From: an uncultured Synergistales bacterium
GTDB taxonomy: Bacteria > Synergistota > Synergistia > Synergistales > Aminobacteriaceae
Assembly: GCA_905233565.1 (NCBI GenBank)
Contig: CAJOCL010000005.1
Coordinates: 15,090 to 79,089 of the forward strand
Length of the DNA: 64,000 nt
Reading direction: 5' to 3'
Every line of letters starts with the position of its first letter. Within the stretch, counting starts at the first letter, position 1. The position numbers and the translations under genes are program-made. This document shows positions 33,407-42,650 of the stretch, piece by piece. The notes under the pieces were generated by a model. That model worked only from the letters and a program-made list of their open reading frames with translations, ran no database searches and was not told the origin of the DNA.

Positions 33407-34951
33407 TTATTGTATAAGCGAATATCTTTCAACGGGAGCAAAAGCGTCAGTGAAAGCCGGTACTACGGGATCAGGGGTGAAAGTGTCAAGCCATTGATGA
33501 GACAGCAGGGGCTTGTAACGTTCATCGGGTTCATTAAGCGATATGTTCCCGGCACTTGCGGCGAGTATTATATTTTGAAGTGCGTGGGAGTATTTCATAC
33601 CGGGGGCGTTTACTGGGAAGATCATCATTGTATTGAATGATTTTGAAAACGCCTTGTAAATTCCCTGAAACACGCCTGATTTAGGCCCGTAAATCGAAGC
33701 AATGATGTTGATTATCAGGACCCCGTCAGGCTTGAGGATTTCGCGTATTTTTGCGGCAGTTTCAACCGTAGTCATCTGGAACGGTATTGAAGTCCAAGAA
33801 TTGAAAGTGTCCATAAAGACGGCGTCATAAGGTTCTATTTTGTCGCGCATTGCACGATTTAAGAATGTTCGGGCGTCTTCATGATAAATTGTCATATTCG
33901 GATCGTCTTTCAGGAAAAAATACTTTCGCGCAGCCTCCGTTACGCCCGGATCAAGTTCGACGACATCAATTGATACACCCGGCCTGTTCTCAAGCAAATA
34001 TCGCGGAACACAGTAGCCCCCACCTCCGAGCATTAAAACCCTTTTAGAATCTGGCTTATAATAAAAGGCCAAATCATAAAATTTTGTGTACGCGCTGACC
34101 AGTTCCGAAGTGTTATCGAGATACATCAGTGACTGTGTAGCATCGGGGTTTGTTACGAGTACCCTGACGCGCCTGCCGTAACGAGTGTCAATGCTTTCAA
34201 CGATTGAGAGGTGGTTATAGGCCGTGTCAATCTGAACTCCTATCGGTGCAAATGGTATCCCGTGAAATTCAGCGTATATTGAACCGCCTGAAATCAGGGC
34301 AAAAATGAAGACCGCAATAATTTTCCGCCATGCCCCTGTATATACGAGTACTGATAAAAGGGCTATCATGCTTGCAACGAGCATTAATATAACGCCTGAA
34401 GGGAAGAGCGATATTAGGACGAAACCTCCCATGAACGTCCCCAGAATGCTGCCTGCACTGTTGAGGGCTGACAAACGCCCGACAACTGCGCCGGAATTGT
34501 CGATATTATGTATTGCGAGACGTGCAACGAACGGCGAGACCATTCCGAGCAAAACGCTTGCAGGGGCGAATATTGCAACTGAGGCATAAACTGATGATAC
34601 ATAGAGATTGAGATTTAATTCTTGAATTGCCGTTAAAATATAGTTGCTTGCGAATGCAGTTATGGCCGTTATTATTGCTGCGAATATCAGGATACGCCCC
34701 AATAATTTTGCTTCTGGTCTTTTGTCGGCAATTGATCCGCCTGCCCAGTTCCCTATACATAGACTTGTCATTATTATGCCGATTAGGGCAGTCCAGACGA
34801 TTAATGATGTTCCGAAAAACGGAGCGACAAGACGCGATCCGGCAAGCTCAAGAATCATTGTAGCCGCGCCGCTGAAGAATGACACAAGCTGCAATCTTGC
34901 CTGTATTTTAACGTTTTTTGATGTTTCGTTGCTGTACAAAATTATATTCAC
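33407..34951 (-). CDS. MFS/spermidine synthase fusion membrane protein
   Basis: A 514-residue protein. Residues about 15-230 form six to eight membrane segments (MILELAGSRLVAPFFGTS, IGNWAGGSIADKRPEAK). Residues about 240-500 resemble spermidine synthase: VLMLGGGGYCVPRYLLENRPG, a Rossmann SAM-type loop; VVELDPGVTEAARKYF; HEDARTFL; YDAVFMDTF. The usual soluble SpeE is about 280 residues and has no membrane part. The start is GTG 34951 with AGGAA directly upstream. The reaction of these fusions is not established; polyamine transfer near the membrane is one possibility. It is the first gene of the transcription unit that continues into the T2SS genes. Confidence 0.85.
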   Translation of the reverse strand: MNIILYSNETSKNVKIQARLQLVSFFSGAATMILELAGSRLVAPFFGTSLIVWTALIGIIMTSLCIGNWAGGSIADKRPEAKLLGRILIFAAIITAITAFASNYILTAIQELNLNLYVSSVYASVAIFAPASVLLGMVSPFVARLAIHNIDNSGAVVGRLSALNSAGSILGTFMGGFVLISLFPSGVILMLVASMIALLSVLVYTGAWRKIIAVFIFALISGGSIYAEFHGIPFAPIGVQIDTAYNHLSIVESIDTRYGRRVRVLVTNPDATQSLMYLDNTSELVSAYTKFYDLAFYYKPDSKRVLMLGGGGYCVPRYLLENRPGVSIDVVELDPGVTEAARKYFFLKDDPNMTIYHEDARTFLNRAMRDKIEPYDAVFMDTFNSWTSIPFQMTTVETAAKIREILKPDGVLIINIIASIYGPKSGVFQGIYKAFSKSFNTMMIFPVNAPGMKYSHALQNIILAASAGNISLNEPDERYKPLLSHQWLDTFTPDPVVPAFTDAFAPVERYSLIQ

Positions 34952-35000
34952 TTCCTAAAAAGATAAAAGTTTTATTAATAACTTATTTTAACAGCTAGTT

Positions 35001-36449
35001 TTATTTTTTATATGTTGACGGCATGAGCAGGAGGACGACGGCGAATAATTCAAGCCTGCCGGCGAGCATACAGATTGAGAACAGCCATTTAACGGGAGCA
35101 GGGAGCCACAGGAAATTTTCGACAGGTCCGAGCAAATTCAAGCCCGGCCCTACGTTGCTGAGGCAGGTTAAAACGCCCGTGAATGATGATAACATGTCAA
35201 TTCCGAACGCTGAAGTTATGACCGTACATGCCGCTAAAATGAACATGTAGAGCGCGAAGAAGGCTGCTGCGCCGTTCATGGTTGCGCGGCCGATCGGTTT
35301 TCCGTTCATTCTGGGGGTTATTACGGCTCTGGGGTGAAGAAGGTGTGATATTTCTGCTTTAACCTGTTTTCCGATTATGAGAAATCTTGAAACTTTGCAG
35401 CCGCCGCCCGTTGAACCTCCTGACGCGCCCATGAATTTCAATATTATTATCATGAATTTAGTTACTTCAGGCCACAGATCATAATCTTCAGTTATAAATC
35501 CCGTTGTAGTCATAATGCTGACGGTGTGAAACATGGTACGTCTTAAAGTGTCCTCAATTCCCCTGAACAATCCGCCGAAATACAGGGCTGCTGACATGAT
35601 AAAAGCTGAAAACAGTGTGATTAATGCGTAAGTCCTGAATTCCTCGTCCATGAAAATTTCGCGGAATTTCTTTAACGGTATAAGAAAATAAAGCGAAAAA
35701 TTAACGCCTGACAGAAACATGAATATTATTATCACCCATTGAATATAAGGGCTTGAAAAGTAAGCTATTGAATTATTTTTTGTTGAAAATCCTCCTGTTG
35801 CTATCGTTGAGCAGGAATGACAGAAAGCGTCAAAGAAAGTCATTCCCCCTGCAGCAAGCAGCAGGGTTTCAAGCAAAGTCAGGAAGATGTAAACGCCCCA
35901 TAATCTCAGAGCCGTTTGGCTTAATTTCGGCGTAATCTTCTCAGCCGTAACTCCGGGAACTTCAGCCTTGTACATTTCCATTCCCGAAACTCCCAAGAAC
36001 GGCAGGACGGCTAAACTCAAAACGATAATTCCCATTCCTCCGAGCCAGTGTGTGAGCGAACGCCATAATAATATCCCTCGCGGGAGTGCCTCAATATCAA
36101 CAAATATCGTTGCTCCCGTAGTTGTAAATCCCGACATTGTTTCAAAAAAAGCGTCAGTGTAATTTGCAGTTGACCCTGAGATGACATAGGGAAGTGCGCC
36201 GGCTGCGGAGGCTGCGAGCCATGAAAAAACTGTTATACCGACACCTTCCCTAATGCCTATGGAGAGATTTATATTTCTTGTTAAATATAAGATTAAGGAA
36301 CTTGCCGTTATTACTGTTATTATGGACAGGAAAAACGAAAGAGCCTCGCCCGTTCCGTCATGAATTGCGATGAATAACGGCGGAAACATTGCATATGAAA
36401 CCAGCATACATACCAGCGATAACACGCGTATTACGGTTTTAACATTCAT
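35001..36449 (-). CDS. trkH: Trk/Ktr potassium uptake transmembrane subunit TrkH
   Basis: A 482-residue K+ channel-like transporter with the four pore loops visible: TTTGATIF (about 110), CSTIATGGFST (about 219), MTTTGFITEDY (about 318) and CLSNVGPGLN (about 435). A long N-terminal pair of membrane segments marks TrkH rather than KtrB. The ATG follows trkA by 3 bases, so channel and regulator are made together. It lets the cell take up K+ at low cost, using the membrane potential. Confidence 0.95.
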   Translation of the reverse strand: MNVKTVIRVLSLVCMLVSYAMFPPLFIAIHDGTGEALSFFLSIITVITASSLILYLTRNINLSIGIREGVGITVFSWLAASAAGALPYVISGSTANYTDAFFETMSGFTTTGATIFVDIEALPRGILLWRSLTHWLGGMGIIVLSLAVLPFLGVSGMEMYKAEVPGVTAEKITPKLSQTALRLWGVYIFLTLLETLLLAAGGMTFFDAFCHSCSTIATGGFSTKNNSIAYFSSPYIQWVIIIFMFLSGVNFSLYFLIPLKKFREIFMDEEFRTYALITLFSAFIMSAALYFGGLFRGIEDTLRRTMFHTVSIMTTTGFITEDYDLWPEVTKFMIIILKFMGASGGSTGGGCKVSRFLIIGKQVKAEISHLLHPRAVITPRMNGKPIGRATMNGAAAFFALYMFILAACTVITSAFGIDMLSSFTGVLTCLSNVGPGLNLLGPVENFLWLPAPVKWLFSICMLAGRLELFAVVLLLMPSTYKK

Positions 36450-36452
36450 GAT

Positions 36453-37853
36453 TTATGCTTCCTGTAATTTTGCGCCGAACAATTCAGCCGTTTCAGGCAT
36501 CATTGACGTTAAGGCAAATAATATAACGTGGTCTGAGGCTTCAAGACGAGTTGACCCCGTAGGGACTAAAACTTTACCGCCCCTGCCGATTAGGGCGACA
36601 ACAGCACCCTTTTTCAGCGAAATTTCAGCGAGTGTCCGTCCTATCAGCATATTACCTTCAGGCAGAACGACTTCGAGCATTTCAGCGTTAATTCTCTCAA
36701 TCATTGAAAAAGCCATAGTATGACCGGGATAATGGACAACTCTAAGAATTAAGTTTGCCAGTGAAGCGTTAGGGTCGACAATGGCATCAACGGGCATTGA
36801 ATCGGTTAAATCCTGATAATCTTTTCGTTTGACGACTGCTATTGTCTTTTTAACTCCCATTTTTTTAGCCATTGATGAATATATTAAATTTAATTCGTCG
36901 CTGTCGGTAGCACAGATATAAACGTCAGCGTTTTCAATGCCTTCATCAACTAAAGTTTTTTTGTCTATACCGTCAGCCTCAATGACAAGAGCTTCACCGA
37001 TTTCTTCGGATAATTTGCGGCATCTTTCGGGGTCTTTGTCGATTAAACGGAGACTGACATCGCCAAAATCGCGCTTAATGATAAAGGCTATCTGAGTTCC
37101 TAATTTACCGCCGCCGACGATGAATATTTTTTTTAATTTTCCTCTTCCTTTAGTGCTTGGCTGTAACAATTCCTGCAGCAGCCCTGCACTTTTCTTGTAT
37201 GTAACTATGTAACAGACATCACCTGCTTTAAGAACCGTAAAGCCGTTAGGAACGCCCGAGACCCCGTCTTCATGCTCAACGTGAACAAAGACGGCCATTA
37301 AATCGGGGAATTTCGGGCGTATGTCCTTCAGAGCCATGCCCGAGAGCGGTGAATTTTCAGCAATTTTCATCGTGTACAGAGCTGCTTTGCCGTCCAGCAA
37401 TTCTGCGGCATGAGTGGCGGCTTTGACTTCAAGAAGTCCGAGAATTTCGCGTGCTATTGAACGTTCAGGGGAGATCATTAACTCAATGCCTAATTTGCGT
37501 CCCCAGTCGGGGGAATCGGTAAATTCAAGATTTCTGGCTCTTGCGATTACGTGCGGAACGCCTGCACTGTGAGCGATCCAGCAGGAAAGCATGTTTACTT
37601 CATCACGGTTTGTGCAGGCTATGAGCATATCAACATCACCGCTGGGGGTTATTCCTGCCTGAGCGAGAACCTGAGGGCGTGCGCCGTTGCCTCTGATTAC
37701 TTCAACGTCTAAATCTTCAGCTGCTGATTTAGCGTTTTTTTCGTCTTTTTCGACGAGATATATATTATGACCTTCGGCGGTGAGTTTAGCTGCGACACTT
37801 CTGCCGACTTCACCGGCACCGACGATGACTATTTTCTGAATTGAATCGGACAA
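36453..37853 (-). CDS. trkA: Trk potassium uptake regulatory subunit TrkA
   Basis: A 466-residue cytoplasmic NAD(H)/ATP-binding gating protein with two tandem RCK_N/RCK_C units. Rossmann loops are IVIVGAGEVGRSVA (residue 8 on) and IFIVGGGKLGTQIA (about 240), each followed by an acidic residue at the end of strand 2 (LVEKD, LIDKD). The start is TTG with GGAGGA upstream. It lies 3 bases after the thioesterase gene and 3 bases before trkH. Confidence 0.95.
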   Translation of the reverse strand: MSDSIQKIVIVGAGEVGRSVAAKLTAEGHNIYLVEKDEKNAKSAAEDLDVEVIRGNGARPQVLAQAGITPSGDVDMLIACTNRDEVNMLSCWIAHSAGVPHVIARARNLEFTDSPDWGRKLGIELMISPERSIAREILGLLEVKAATHAAELLDGKAALYTMKIAENSPLSGMALKDIRPKFPDLMAVFVHVEHEDGVSGVPNGFTVLKAGDVCYIVTYKKSAGLLQELLQPSTKGRGKLKKIFIVGGGKLGTQIAFIIKRDFGDVSLRLIDKDPERCRKLSEEIGEALVIEADGIDKKTLVDEGIENADVYICATDSDELNLIYSSMAKKMGVKKTIAVVKRKDYQDLTDSMPVDAIVDPNASLANLILRVVHYPGHTMAFSMIERINAEMLEVVLPEGNMLIGRTLAEISLKKGAVVALIGRGGKVLVPTGSTRLEASDHVILFALTSMMPETAELFGAKLQEA

Positions 37854-37856
37854 AAA

Positions 37857-38585
37857 TTATTCCTCCTTAAACATCATGAACTCGGCACAGGGTTTATTAA
37901 TGCCTTCACGTTTGACGCGGCATAAAATCATATTGCTGTCATCATCATAAAAATCAAGGTTAATAAATTCTCCGAGTTTTGCGCCGCTTCTGAAGGAGGC
38001 ATATATTGACTTTAATTTTAACGGCTGAACGTCTGCCAATGAATCGTAAACTTTTTCAAAATATACGGCGTTGTTCATGTGCCTGTTGTAATCGGTATCA
38101 TGATAATTTACGCGGTATTTGAGAGTTTTTGAAATTCCGTAATCTTCAACTCTTTTAATTTCCTGAAATTCCGGGCTAATTGCTCTGGTGTCGCGTGATA
38201 ATATTTCGGGAAGATTGGAAACCGGCCTGACCGGTCTTTGGGCGTTAATATCGACTAAGAGCCACGAAGTTTTTGCGCGTATTATTTCAGTTCCGTCAAA
38301 AGAATTAACCCTGAACTCTCTTAGGGTGTTATAGCCGTGATCGGGATCGTGATACGTTGAAATTTTGAAAGTGTCGTCAATTCTCGGGATTTTCCCCAAA
38401 AATTCAATCTCATAGCGCGTCAGAACCCATGAATAGCCCCTTGAAATCAAATCCGAAGTGCTGCCCTCAATATCTTCAACTGCGAGGCTTGCTGTATCCT
38501 GAAAATAATCAAGAAGGCTGCGTAACTTTATCGTCCCGTCCTGAGAAGCTGAAGACGGAAGAACCCTTACTTCATGAGAGAACAT
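37857..38585 (-). CDS. Acyl-ACP thioesterase
   Basis: About 242 residues with a double hotdog fold like plant FatA/FatB and their bacterial relatives, which release fatty acids from acyl carrier protein. First hotdog: LRSLLDYFQDTASLAVEDI with GYSWVLTRYEIEFLGKIPR and SWLLVDINAQRPVRP. Second: KYRVNYHDTDYNRHMNNAVYFEKVYDSL, which carries the conserved Asn/His of the active site. ATG 38585 or TTG 38591 could start it; both lie after AAAGGA. Sitting between hisD and trkA it is probably carried by the same transcript without functional link. Confidence 0.9.
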   Translation of the reverse strand: MFSHEVRVLPSSASQDGTIKLRSLLDYFQDTASLAVEDIEGSTSDLISRGYSWVLTRYEIEFLGKIPRIDDTFKISTYHDPDHGYNTLREFRVNSFDGTEIIRAKTSWLLVDINAQRPVRPVSNLPEILSRDTRAISPEFQEIKRVEDYGISKTLKYRVNYHDTDYNRHMNNAVYFEKVYDSLADVQPLKLKSIYASFRSGAKLGEFINLDFYDDDSNMILCRVKREGINKPCAEFMMFKEE

Positions 38586-38607
38586 TAACAAATCATTCCT
38601 TTCTTTT

Positions 38608-39873
38608 TCATTTTGTTCTTATAGTTATACTGTTTGCATGGCCTGTGAGGCCTTCAGATTTTGCGAACGTTTCAATATCATCAGATACATTTTTCAACGC
38701 CGCTTCAGTGTAGTATACATACTGTGATTTTTTAATAAAGTCATCAACTGAAAGAGGGCTTGAAAATCTGGCCGTACCCATTGTCGGGAGAGTGTGGTTA
38801 ATTCCTGCGTAATAATCTCCCAGTGCTTCGGGGGAATAACTCCCGAGAAAGACACTTCCTGCGTTTTTAATTTCTGTGAGCCACCCGAAAGGATTTTCGA
38901 CGCATAATTCGAGATGTTCAGGGGCTATATCATTTGCGGTATTTACGGCCTGTTCTCGGTTTTCAGCGATAATGATTAAACCGTTGTTGTCGATTGATTT
39001 TCTTGCGATTTCATGACGTTCAAGGATTAATATCTGCTTTTCTATTTCTGAAATTACGTTTTCAGCGAGTTCTCTTGAATTTGTTATCAATATTGCTGAC
39101 GCATCGGGGTCATGTTCGGATTGGGCTAACATGTCGGAAGCTAGGTGAGCAGCGTTATTATTTTTGTCTGCAATGATTAAAATTTCGCTCGGCCCTGCGA
39201 TCATGTCGATATCGACAATTCCGAAGACCTGTCTTTTTGCCTCAGCAACGTAGACATTTCCGGGTCCCGTAATTTTGTCGGCTTTGGGAATGCTTTCAGT
39301 TCCATAAGCTAGTGCGGCTACTGCCTGAGCTCCTCCGGCCTTGAAAATCCTCGTAACCCCTGAAATTTTCGCGGCTGCTATGACTTCAGGCCTTATCGGA
39401 GGGGGCGAGACCATGATAATATTTTTGCAGCCTGCAATTTTTGCGGGGATTGCATTCATGAGGACGCTTGAGGGGTAAGACGCTTTACCGCCGGGAATAT
39501 ATAACCCTGCATTTTCAATGGGTAAAACTCTCTGACCGAGTATAATTCCGTTTTCTGATGTGTACATGAAACCTTCGCGCAACTGCCTTTTGTGAAAATC
39601 GGCAATATTTTTTGCGGCGCGTTCAAGCATTGAGATGTATTCACTGCCTGCCGATGATAAGGCTGTCTCTATTTCGTTTTGATTAACTTCGAGGGCTGAA
39701 AGTTCGGTATTATCGAATTTCTTTTCATAATATTTAACTGCCTCATCACCGCGATTTTTAACGTCATCAATTATTTTTCTGACTGTTTCTGAGATTTCGG
39801 GCGTTACTTTTGCCGCTGAACGGTAATTAAAGTAATTTTTATATTCAGCAGCTTCAATTAATTTTATTGACAT
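38608..39873 (-). CDS. hisD: Histidinol dehydrogenase
   Basis: HisD oxidises histidinol to histidine in two NAD-dependent steps. The product is 421 residues from ATG 39873 (AGGAGG 10 bases upstream), overlapping hisG by 20 bases. Blocks seen: GLYIPGGKASYPSSVLMNAIPAKIAG, ITGPGNVYVAEAKRQVFG, IAGPSEILIIAD, ASDMLAQSEHDPDASAILIT (zinc/active-site His) and GDYYAGINHTLPTMGTARFSS near the C-terminus. Normal length. Only three his genes are here; the rest of the pathway must lie elsewhere if the strain makes histidine. Confidence 0.96.
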   Translation of the reverse strand: MSIKLIEAAEYKNYFNYRSAAKVTPEISETVRKIIDDVKNRGDEAVKYYEKKFDNTELSALEVNQNEIETALSSAGSEYISMLERAAKNIADFHKRQLREGFMYTSENGIILGQRVLPIENAGLYIPGGKASYPSSVLMNAIPAKIAGCKNIIMVSPPPIRPEVIAAAKISGVTRIFKAGGAQAVAALAYGTESIPKADKITGPGNVYVAEAKRQVFGIVDIDMIAGPSEILIIADKNNNAAHLASDMLAQSEHDPDASAILITNSRELAENVISEIEKQILILERHEIARKSIDNNGLIIIAENREQAVNTANDIAPEHLELCVENPFGWLTEIKNAGSVFLGSYSPEALGDYYAGINHTLPTMGTARFSSPLSVDDFIKKSQYVYYTEAALKNVSDDIETFAKSEGLTGHANSITIRTK

Positions 39874-40483
39874 TTTTACCAAGCCTCCTGATTATTTCGT
39901 TTATTTCGTCATTCTTGAATTTGTATGCTGACTTGTTAGCGATCAGCCTTGCGCTTAATTCAGCAATATCAGAAATGACGGTTAAATTATTTTCTCTCAG
40001 TGTTGTACCCGTTTCGACAATATCAACTATAACATCAGAAAGCCCGAGAACCGGTGCAAGTTCAAGGGATCCCCTCAGTTCAATAATATCAATGTCGCGC
40101 CCAAGCCCTGAATAATAATTCTTAGCTATGTTCGGAAATTCCGTAGCAACCCTGAGAGTTTTTTCATTGTCATCAACAAAGCCGTTTAATGACGCTGCCG
40201 ACATTCTGCAAATTCCTGCTTTGAGGTCAAGAAGTTCATAGACATCTGGGTTACGTTCCATCAAAATATCCTTGCCCGCTGCGCCGATGTCAGCCGTTCC
40301 GCGTTCGACATAGACGGGGACATCAAAGGGCTTGACCCAGAAACAGCGCATATTGAGAGCCTCATTGACGAATACTAATTTTCTGCTGTTTTCGAGAATG
40401 CCCGGAAATTCGTAGCCTGAACTTTCAAAGAGCCTGTAAACTTTTTCACCCAGCCTTCCTTTAGGCAGTGCAATATTAATCAT
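39854..40483 (-). CDS. hisG: ATP phosphoribosyltransferase catalytic subunit, short form
   Basis: First enzyme of histidine synthesis. At 209 residues it is the short form (HisG-S), which lacks the C-terminal regulatory domain and needs HisZ, encoded 3 bases upstream. Motifs: INIALPKGRLGEKVYRLFESSGY at the start, DIGAAGKDILMER, and the PRPP loop ADVIVDIVETGTTLRENNL (recognisable as SDVIVDIVETGTTL). Overlap with hisD indicates coupled translation. Confidence 0.95.
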   Translation of the reverse strand: MINIALPKGRLGEKVYRLFESSGYEFPGILENSRKLVFVNEALNMRCFWVKPFDVPVYVERGTADIGAAGKDILMERNPDVYELLDLKAGICRMSAASLNGFVDDNEKTLRVATEFPNIAKNYYSGLGRDIDIIELRGSLELAPVLGLSDVIVDIVETGTTLRENNLTVISDIAELSARLIANKSAYKFKNDEINEIIRRLGKNVNKIN

Positions 40484-40486
40484 CTT

Positions 40487-41338
40487 TCAACTTATCCTTT
40501 CCATTAGGCCTAAATACACTGCGAACCCTGCAGCACCGGCGTTTTTGTGTCCCATCATTGACATCATATTATCGTATTGACCTCCTGATAAAATGCTTTC
40601 TGGTATTCCCTGAATAAATCCCCTGAAGACTATTCCGTTGTAATAATTAAGATTGCTGACGGCTGAGAAGTCTATACGCATTTCATTATGATAATTTTTG
40701 AGATTTTTTAGGACGCTGACGGTTAAGCTGCCGTCAAGCTCGTTAATATCTTTGTCGATATTTCCGCCCAGTTCTGCGAGACGGATTAATTTTTCGGGTG
40801 CATTCAGTGATTTTAGGCCGTGAATATTTTTGCCTGAAAGACATTTTAATATTTCCGAACGTTTATGACTGTCCCTGAAGTCCTCAAGCAGTTTTGAAAT
40901 CATGCCCGCATCGGCGACATCAAGAATATATTTCCGACCGTCAGCAATTTTTTTCAGGCTTAACATAGCCAGTTCGATTACTTCGCTGAGGCCGTCAACG
41001 CTTAATTTTCCGATGTATTCAATGCCTGTTTGAGGTATTTCCCTGAAACTTTTTGCATTTTTAGGGACTCTGTAGACTTTTTCGTCATAAAAAAATTTGC
41101 TGATTAAATCAGTGTCTTTAACGTGCCTGATGATTGAAAGTGTAACATCGGGACGCAGAGCCATTAAACGGCCGTTAATATCCGTGAAGGTCAGGACGGA
41201 TTTTGAAATAAGAAAGTCTTTCTTATCAGCGTAAAAATCATATTCTTCAAACCTGCTCATTCTGTAGAATTTATATCCGAATGACGAATATAATTCCCTT
41301 AGCGACAAAGCGGCTTTTTCCTCCGGCAAAAGTAACAT
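40487..41338 (-). CDS. hisZ: ATP phosphoribosyltransferase regulatory subunit HisZ
   Basis: HisZ is a histidyl-tRNA-synthetase-like protein that activates and regulates short HisG. ATG 41338 gives 283 residues; GGAG lies about 14 bases upstream, and longer frames to 41449 run into the divergent phosphatase gene. HisRS-like motif 2 is in MALRPDVTLSIIRHV with a following KVYRVPKN, and motif 3-like PESILSGGQYDNMM near the end. It lacks the anticodon-binding domain of HisRS, so it is shorter. It heads the hisZ-hisG-hisD unit. Confidence 0.9.
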   Translation of the reverse strand: MLLLPEEKAALSLRELYSSFGYKFYRMSRFEEYDFYADKKDFLISKSVLTFTDINGRLMALRPDVTLSIIRHVKDTDLISKFFYDEKVYRVPKNAKSFREIPQTGIEYIGKLSVDGLSEVIELAMLSLKKIADGRKYILDVADAGMISKLLEDFRDSHKRSEILKCLSGKNIHGLKSLNAPEKLIRLAELGGNIDKDINELDGSLTVSVLKNLKNYHNEMRIDFSAVSNLNYYNGIVFRGFIQGIPESILSGGQYDNMMSMMGHKNAGAAGFAVYLGLMERIS

Positions 41339-41383
41339 GATGACAAATAATCTCCGTTTTTGACGTAATAATAACATAACACA

Positions 41384-41392
41384 TGCTATAAT
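41384..41392 (+). promoter_or_regulatory. Extended -10 promoter of the phosphatase-sigma-bamA-lpx operon
   Basis: TGC followed by TATAAT (41387-41392), an extended -10, 43 bases ahead of the phosphatase ATG. A TTGACG occurs at 41360-41365 but 21 bases away, too far for a standard pair. Confidence 0.45.
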
Positions 41393-41435
41393 TGCGTAGA
41401 AATTAATCATGAATTTAGCGTGAAGGGGTGAATTT

Positions 41436-42095
41436 ATGAGAGACTGCAAAATAATACTGGCTCGTCATGGCCAGACTGAATGGAACAAAGAATATAGATT
41501 TCAAGGCCGTACGAATGTGAATTTAACTGAAGAGGGTAAAAAACAGGCTCATTCGCTTTCAGCCCGTCTGCTGAGGTGGAAGCCTGAAGTTGTTTACACA
41601 AGCCCTTTAGACCGTGCATTATATACGGCCGCAGAGATTGCAAGACCTCATAATCTTGAGCCTGTAATAATTCCTGAACTTGAGGAGATAAATTTCGGAA
41701 CTTGGGAGGGAATGTCAATCCCTTCTCTGAAAGATGAAGAGTCTGAAATATATTCAAAATGGCGCAGCGATCCGTTCTTCAACATGCCGGAGGGTGCCGA
41801 GACTTGGGAGGACATAAGCAGGAGATTAACGAGGGCTGCAGAAATTATGCTTGAGGGGAATTACACCCGTATAGTTGCGGTCTCGCACGGCGGAGTAATG
41901 CGTGCGCTTTATGCCGTTATGCTGGGGTTAAATCCTCATAAGACGTGGAATATTGAAGTCTCGAACTGTTCAGTAAGCGGAATTGAGATCGCCGGCGGTC
42001 AGAAATATCTTTCATTCTTAAACGATTATCTTCATGTAGCAGCCGGGAAAACCGGTGAGAATCTTCCCTTATGGGGTGAAATCTATGAACATTGA
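41436..42095 (+). CDS. Histidine phosphatase family protein (phosphoglycerate mutase-like)
   Basis: A 219-residue enzyme of the phosphoglycerate mutase superfamily. LARHGQTEWNKEYRFQG carries the phosphorylated His and adjacent Arg; EINFGTWEGMS, ISRRLTRAAEIM and VAVSHGGVMRALY (second catalytic His) complete the site. Length suits a stand-alone phosphatase such as CobC/GpmB-like enzymes; the substrate is unknown. The ATG follows GAAGGGGTG. Its end overlaps the sigma-factor gene by 11 bases. Confidence 0.92.
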   Translation: MRDCKIILARHGQTEWNKEYRFQGRTNVNLTEEGKKQAHSLSARLLRWKPEVVYTSPLDRALYTAAEIARPHNLEPVIIPELEEINFGTWEGMSIPSLKDEESEIYSKWRSDPFFNMPEGAETWEDISRRLTRAAEIMLEGNYTRIVAVSHGGVMRALYAVMLGLNPHKTWNIEVSNCSVSGIEIAGGQKYLSFLNDYLHVAAGKTGENLPLWGEIYEH

Positions 42096-42648
42096 CCCCG
42101 AACGCGAGCGGAAATTATGGGATTTATGCGTTGCCGGCGACATGGAGGCGCGTGAGGAACTTATAGTGTCATACAGGCCTTTAGTTTTCTGGATAGCAGG
42201 GAAAATCCGTGTCAGCAACAGCGATCTTAAACAGGACATAATACAGGAAGGAATGCTGGCACTTATTAACGCCGTAGATAAATTTGAACCTTCACAGGGA
42301 TATAAATTTTCGACATATGCCTATCACAAGATACACGGTCAGATAATAAACATGCTTGAACGTTCTGAAAAACGCGCCCCCGTTCCCGTTCCTGATGAGT
42401 GGCTTAATACGGGTTATGATTATGATTACGGCGAGAGCGCAGACGATGAATGGATCGAGGCATCTTCAGCCGTTTCAAGGCTTGAAGGCCGTGAAAAAGA
42501 GATAGTGAGCGCGTTATTCTTTGAGGGCAAGAAGCCGAAGGATATTGCACAGGAGAAGAAGTTAGATGTCAGCCATGTATACAGATTGAGACGCAGTGCA
42601 ATAGCTCATATGCGTTTATGGCTTGGACTTGAGGGGGGGAACGCTTAA
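42085..42648 (+). CDS. RNA polymerase sigma factor, sigma-70 family
   Basis: A 187-residue alternative sigma factor from ATG 42085. Region 2 is clear: DLKQDIIQEGMLALINAVDKFEPSQGYKFSTYAYHKIHGQI, the core-binding and -10 recognition helices. Region 4 is LEGREKEIVSALFFEGKKPKDIAQ...VYRLRRSAIAHM, a shortened HTH. There is an acidic inter-domain linker (DYDYGESADDEW). Region 1 and 3 are missing, as in small sigma factors, although region 2 is closer to sigma-70/SigH-like than to typical ECF factors. The stop is 2 bases before a membrane protein gene that could be its anti-sigma factor. Regulon unknown; adjacency to bamA and lpx genes suggests envelope control. Confidence 0.88.
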   Translation: MNIDPERERKLWDLCVAGDMEAREELIVSYRPLVFWIAGKIRVSNSDLKQDIIQEGMLALINAVDKFEPSQGYKFSTYAYHKIHGQIINMLERSEKRAPVPVPDEWLNTGYDYDYGESADDEWIEASSAVSRLEGREKEIVSALFFEGKKPKDIAQEKKLDVSHVYRLRRSAIAHMRLWLGLEGGNA

Positions 42649-42650
42649 CT

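Noticed and set aside
40487-41338. Histidyl-tRNA synthetase.
   Set aside because: Too short, lacks the anticodon-binding domain, and sits directly before short HisG, as HisZ does.
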